A program made the translations under genes and the position numbers. A stretch of 64,000 nucleotides of DNA, from the NCBI GenBank assembly GCA_038363925.1, contig JAQQWL010000016.1:992001-1056000 (forward strand). The letters are read 5' to 3'. Of the stretch, positions 58,942 to 64,000 are shown piece by piece (positions within the stretch are counted from its first letter, which is position 1; every line of letters starts with the position of its first letter). Origin of the DNA: Apiospora phragmitis. Taxonomy: Eukaryota; Ascomycota; Sordariomycetes; Amphisphaeriales; Apiosporaceae. The notes under the pieces are model-generated. The model had not been told where the DNA came from. It did no database searches and saw nothing but the letters and a program-made list of their open reading frames with translations.

Positions 58942-60678
58942 TCAAGACAGCCCGACCTTGTACTGTCGAGGATCCAGCTCGTCGATGTCAGCGCTCTTGG
59001 GCGCGCCATTGAAGATGTACTCGCTCATCAGCTTCCCCGTGGCCGGGCCATTCTGGATGCCCCAGCAGGTGTGGCCGGCCGCTATCCATAATCCTGCCAC
59101 TGAAGTACCGCCTACGAGGGGCGATCGTTCCTCGCCGAACCTCATATGTCGCGGTATGTAGCAGGATTGTTTGGCTAGGATCGGGGCGGACCCTAGCGTC
59201 GAGCTGACGGTGCCGATGTAGGCAATCAGATCGTCACACTGCGCCTCGTCGCACTCGGCCTGGTCTGCCGCCTCCGGCAACGGTATTGTCGAATCTGGTT
59301 CGCCTATTGTATTTTTTCAGCTTTGTAGCGCAATGATGAGAAAGGAAGACAAGGATCCCTCTCGGTTTAGAGCTGGCCAGGGAACGTCAAAAGGAGAGAA
59401 GTCGGGAGCTTACCACAAGCATACACCTCTCCGCCGGGCCGTGCATATATTTCCGGATCCACCCGGCATCTATGTCTTCGCTTTTGACCCTGTGCCGCCC
59501 GATGAGGCGGCACCCAGTTCATTGGAAGGGTGATATTGGTGAAAACGGCATACGGGCTGACGTCCGCCCCGAATATAACACTATGCACCCTCAGACCCTC
59601 AATCTTTGCGTTGGGTATTAGCTTCCCAGACCACGGGCCCGCCGCGACGACGACATCCGAGACGCTGCGGATGGTTTCCAGCTTGCCAGATTCACCATCG
59701 AGATACTGGACGCTGTCGACATTGGTCTTGCCCAGAGTAAGCGAGATCTTCGTAACGCGGGCATCAGTCTTGATGACGACACCTTTCGCTTCGGCCAATG
59801 CCGCGATCTGGGTGGTGAATTGGAAGGGGTGGACCTGAGCTGTCTCGGTAAAGCCCGGCTGCCCCATCTCGGCATACTCCTTGATGAGATTGCTGTCGAC
59901 CCAGTCCAGGTCGGTTGGCAACACGGATTTCGTCAACAGCTGTGTTGCGGCCTTGTCTTGCTTGGGCAGCTTTTCCCACTCCTTTCCAAGATCGTCATCT
60001 GGCTGCCGAGCGCCCGGCAATGGACCGAATATTCCATCGCTGTTCTCGAGCTTTGGCACGGGACTGCTGCTACCACTTAGGCTGTCTGTGTTGTTGATTG
60101 GTTGCGCCCCATTACTATGACCGTTCTGTTGCCGACTACGGGTTCCATTGAGGTCCTTATGCTTCAGCGTGGCGGCCACCTGACCACAGCCGACGGTCCG
60201 GTATCCCCACCGCTCAGCTCCGCCGTGCTCTGCTGCCAGGTCGGCATGCAGCTGGTAGGACAATGGAACTATGCATTGGGGGTATGCCCATAGCCCCAGT
60301 AGCCCGCCAGCTTTCCCCGATGCGCCGGCGGCGATTGAGTTTGCTTCCAGTAAGGTGATGCGATGGAATGCCGGGTTGAATGAAGGGTGTCGTGACAGGT
60401 AGTAGGCCGTGGTGCGCCCCAACTATCCCTCCACCTGCAGCTTGTCAGATTGGATATTAATGGGTATCTAGGAATAAGTAGGGGCTAGTGCATTGTGATG
60501 TTGATGTAAAGTAGCTTGCACCTCATTCGCAAGGCTGGGCGTAAGTGAATCAGGTTTTCTGGTGGATGGAGCTATAGACAGGACGCTTGTAGATGGTTTG
60601 AGACGAAACAACATAACTGTAAGAGCCATACATACCTATTATGATGATGTGCCGCGGCCGATGCGGATTCGGATCCAT
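58942..60678 (-). CDS. FAD-dependent oxidoreductase of the DAO family
   Basis: Exons 60636-60678, 59414-60434 and 58942-59303 give 474 residues once one base is removed. The start MDPNPHRPRHIIIIGGGIVG is the dinucleotide-binding beta-alpha-beta motif, completed across the intron. It is followed by ITLLEANSIAAGASGKAGGL, the FAD strand VVVAAGPWSGKL, the sheet DPEIYARPGGEVYACGE and the C-terminal GLWIAAGHTCWGIQNGPATG. This is the D-amino-acid-oxidase/glycine-oxidase fold. The GASGKAGG segment recalls the fungal Tda3 group, a tentative match. The extra G in the GGGG run at 60414-60420 throws the first residues out of frame. Substrate unknown; a secreted or peroxisomal location is not indicated. 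Confidence 0.8.
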
Positions 60679-62037
60679 TGGCAGCACTGGCAAGCGTCGG
60701 GTTAACAAGATGTATATATACGCGTATACGATGTAGCAGATGGGGATCTAGTAGCTCTCCTTCTCGCTGTCAACTAGGATCAATGAGGCTGCAATGAGAT
60801 TGCACGTCTGGTGTTAGTCGATGCATGCAGGTGATTACGATCCTTTTCTGGATGCGGAAGTGGATGATGTGGTTGTGTATTTGCGGAATCCGCCAAGTGG
60901 TGGTTCCTGTTGAAATCATTCAGTCGGAGTTAATGGAGCATGTCTTGTCGGTGTCTTTCAGTGGACATGCATCATTACCTACCTGCAATGTGAAGATGTA
61001 GATGCACCTGCATGTAGCAAACAACTTACCAGACTTCCAGCCTTAGGTCACCCATTTGGTGCAATACAATCAACCTAGCTTTGGGCTGCTTTACGTACCT
61101 GGCCCGGAATTGAGCACTCACTTCACACAACAGAAACTCGAGCTCAGATTGCATCCTTCACAATTGATTGTCCAAATGATCTGCTGTCAGACAGAGCAGG
61201 CCGACCCAGATGCAGGGCCTACTCCAGATACTTTACGCACATAAGAAACACACTTAGTGAGGGGTAGAGAACCCTAAGAGTCGGCCCATCACCGCTATCG
61301 GTGGGCCGATGAATTATGCTGTGATAGGCGGGGCATCAGTGTCTCTCAAGCAGTTGCATACCTATATTTCGAACGTACCAAGGACATTTCCTTCTCTGGA
61401 GACTACATGTAGCAAGGCACAGCTTCTCCGGATATTTTGTCTTTTACCCCAGTCAATTGCTGTTCGGGGACATTCTGACAAATTTGGTTCTGCTTTATGT
61501 TAGGTACTTAGGCAGGCTTGGATAGGTAATCAATCGGTAGTCGGTTACACCACCAGCTCCCAGCTGAAGTCGGAGCAATATCCAGTCCAGAATCTATCCA
61601 GGCTGCCAGGGTCCTTCTGCAGGGTCCACAGGGCTTCCTCGGATGCGGACTTGGTGCGGCATTCCTGCCCTGGAGGCTGGACGAGTTCACCACTTCCAGC
61701 AATTGCATGACGAAGCTGGCACTCGGATCGCGAGGCTGCCGAGGTAGAGAGCTCGGAGATTGGCAGCATTGACACATTGAACAGGAAAACCCCACGAAAA
61801 CCCACGCACGCACATTGCCGCAAATGTTTCGAAACTCTAACGAGCAAGCGGGAGTGTCCAGTGTTTCGCCCGCGTCAACTTGATTGATTGATTGAATTGA
61901 CTTCCAGGCGGCCGAAGGTCCCCGGCTCCACACACGTGGGCGCTGTTCGCATTACATGTAACATCCCGAAAGATATAAAATCATCCAAAACCCGACCGTC
62001 TGCTAGCAGGTCAGCGTCCATTTAGTCTCTTTCACTT
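60679..62037. other. Divergent intergenic region (FAD oxidoreductase / peroxidase)
   Basis: About 1.4 kb with several small frames. A 141-codon minus-strand frame at 61508-61933 lacks domains and is not called. Confidence 0.4.
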
Positions 62038-62298
62038 CATGCAACCAGCAAGATCATTGTCCCGGTCTCTTCGTACGTCTTTCCCGGAATACTCCGTAGC
62101 CCAACGCAACTTGCCGGTCGCGATATACTGACCTGCAGCTCTCCACAAGGTACCGTCCGCCCAAATAGCTTGAAGCATCTTGCTCCATTACGCATCTACC
62201 CCACTTCATCTAGCATCGTGAAATCTTCACTTTCTGCGCCTTCGACGAGCAACCGCAGCTTCACCACCACTCAACAGAGATCATTCAATACCGTCAAG

Positions 62299-62872
62299 AT
62301 GGCCTCAGCAACGACCTTTTACGATTTCAAGCCCGCCGATAGTATGTGCCCGCCTTCTTTCTAACCTTCGCGTAATCACTCTAACAGACCACCCCCCACC
62401 TGCAGAGAAGGGCAATGCAGTGGACCTGTCCGAGTACAAGGGCAAGGTAGTCCTGGTAGTGAACACCGCCTCCAAGTGCGGCTTCACGCCCCAGTACGCC
62501 GGCCTCGAGAAGCTGTACAAGGACATCAAAGAGAAGCACGGCGAGGACTTCGTCATTCTGGGCTTCCCCTGCAACCAGTTTGGCAGCCAGGAGCCCGGCA
62601 CCGACGACGACATCCAGAGCTTCTGCCAGGTCAACTACGGCGTCAGCTTCCCCATCATGGGCAAGACTGACGTCAACGGCGACCAGGCCAACCCTCTCTT
62701 TGAGTGGATGAAGAACGAGAAGCCCGGCCTCATGGGCCTCAAGCGCGTCAAGTGGAACTTTGAGAAGTTCCTTATCGGCCGCGATGGCAAAGTCAAGAAC
62801 CGCTGGGCCAGCACCACCAAGCCCGAGTCCCTCGAGAAGCCCATCCTGGAGGAGCTGGAGGCCAAGGCGTAA
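62299..62872 (+). CDS. Glutathione peroxidase-like thiol peroxidase (GPX3/HYR1 type)
   Basis: Exons 62299-62341 and 62406-62872 encode 169 residues. The peroxidatic Cys is in NTASKCGFTPQY (Cys39), a second Cys in FPCNQFGSQEPG (Cys70) and the resolving Cys in QSFCQVNYG (Cys88). This is the arrangement of yeast Gpx3, which uses thioredoxin and relays peroxide signals to Yap1. It contains Cys, not selenocysteine. The frame stays open upstream of this ATG for at least 43 codons (from 62170), which are Arg/Ser/Thr-rich with no acidic residue. A longer, mitochondrial form is therefore possible (see findings). Exact frame, no breaks. Confidence 0.92.
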
Positions 62873-64000
62873 GTCAGTCTTCGCTCGATTCTTGATTGGC
62901 CGAGTTGCAGCCAATACTTGGAGGGAGGGGAAAGCGATGACTCTGGCAAAACAACATGACAAAAATATACCAAACAAACACGAATATCCATTTAACTTGT
63001 TAGGACTGCCACGGCCAAGATGTAGATTTGGACTTCCTGCGTCCTTTTCTCTTGCGAGGTACACTGCTGACGGACGACTTGGGGCTGTTACGGATCGGTG
63101 AGTAGCACGGTCTGTCCTCCAGTCATGCATGTTTCTTTCCTGGTTTTCTGGGCGCAGTTGATGCCTACGCAAAGACAATCATATTGTCTGTCGAGGCCTT
63201 GCTATGAGGTTAGAATAGATCAGGCTTTTTATGTTGATGTAGGAAATTGATACCAAATTCGGCTTTTCGTTCCATCAGGCAATCACGCGCCTCCTGTCAT
63301 GTGATCCACGACATTAGCCGTGTCCCTTACATGCTTGCCAAGCAGAGTATCATGTACTGCACGGACGCGATGCACAGCCGGCACATATGATGTGATAGGG
63401 ATTTGTGCAATCCTCCTGATCCAAGTACTATTCTATGCTTTACGGTATCTGCCACTTCTCCAAGACGGTATGTCGAAATGTTACACGTACTTACTCACGA
63501 CTTGGAGCTCTTGAACTCTGGAGACTTGTGAACTAATCACTTGCTGCATAGCATGCTGCACCAATATCCGAAGACATCCTCGTAAAGGAAGTCAAGACCA
63601 GCATCGCCGCTTCAAAGGATCAGAGAAAACTTTCGCGGACCTAGTGTCACGGCGCTACATCAGCACACTCTAGCCAACTGAGCCAGGCCGTCCCCAACCG
63701 GGCAAAGGGGCTACATTCCCAAGTCAGCGTCTTGGATGTCTGCTAGAACTTATCACCGACCCCTTACACCTAGCATGATGTACGTGTACATGTTTGGAGA
63801 ATCTTGGTGCCTATCGGAGAAGCTTCTCTTCGTTGGTGATATAGCTTCGGTTTTCTTGACGAACCAGCTATGACTCCAGATACGACTGCTGTTGTGATAT
63901 GCATATGATACTACGTCCCAGATACCGCTTATAATTGATCTATGTCTCTACCTATCCCTGTCGTCGGCTAAGCCAACCGTCTGGAGGCGAGGAACACCCA
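62873..64000. other. 3' region of the peroxidase gene and intergenic sequence to the window end
   Basis: Only short frames of under 65 codons beyond the shadow of the peroxidase gene. A degenerate tRNA-like A-box on the minus strand near 63665-63690 has no partner B-box. No gene is called. Confidence 0.45.

Noticed and set aside
61508..61933. 141-codon minus-strand frame
   Set aside because: Low conservation potential, no domain, and no splice or start context.
63620..63720. tRNA gene on the minus strand
   Set aside because: TGGCTCAGTTGG matches an A-box, but the anticodon arm does not fold properly and no B-box (GGTTCGA) follows; at best a tRNA-derived relic.

Overview
The window is nuclear DNA of a filamentous ascomycete, probably a Sordariomycete. 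Three things indicate this: short GT-AG introns, many with a CTAAC or CTGAC branch point; fungal gene families (NADP-glutamate dehydrogenase, GCN2 kinase, UreF, CWC2, a fungal NACHT-WD40 STAND protein); and a left block of transposons eroded by RIP, the premeiotic C-to-T mutation of repeats, in which CA and TG dinucleotides are nearly absent.

Layout. 1-9.7 kb is a nested, gene-free transposon block: two copies of one minus-strand Ty3/Gypsy element, a Fot1/pogo-type DNA transposon inserted in the second copy, and an inverted piece of the same DNA transposon at the right edge. At 9.9-14.2 kb lies a large fusion gene (GMC oxidoreductase plus alpha/beta hydrolase). At 16.9-19.7 kb is a dead NACHT/WD40 gene with RIP-like stop codons, bracketed by an exact 31-bp inverted repeat. 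From 22 kb on the window is mostly ordinary euchromatin: NADP-glutamate dehydrogenase, a sulfotransferase-like pseudogene, the GTPase RBG1/DRG1, a Spo12-family protein, an acyl-CoA dehydrogenase, splicing factor CWC2, urease accessory protein UreF, a Cut12-like spindle pole body protein, a degenerate protein kinase, GCN2/CPC3, an NTF2-like protein, an unknown Cys-containing coiled-coil protein, DNA polymerase delta POL3, a 170-bp MITE, ribosomal protein L38, a Gfo/Idh/MocA oxidoreductase, a DapA-family aldolase, a FAD amine/amino-acid oxidase-type enzyme and a GPX3-type peroxidase.

The genes form no obvious single pathway. The possible exception is the three small-molecule enzymes at 53.4-60.7 kb (Gfo/Idh/MocA, DapA-like, DAO-like), which could be a loose catabolic group. 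The most striking window-wide signal is technical or evolutionary. About fifteen one-base frame breaks interrupt otherwise well-conserved genes, mostly in G or C runs, while several other genes (GDH, RBG1, POL3, RPL38, GPX, ACAD) splice to exact open frames. This looks like residual consensus error and it affects any protein predicted here. Coordinates and splice sites were derived by hand from the sequence; no database search was run.
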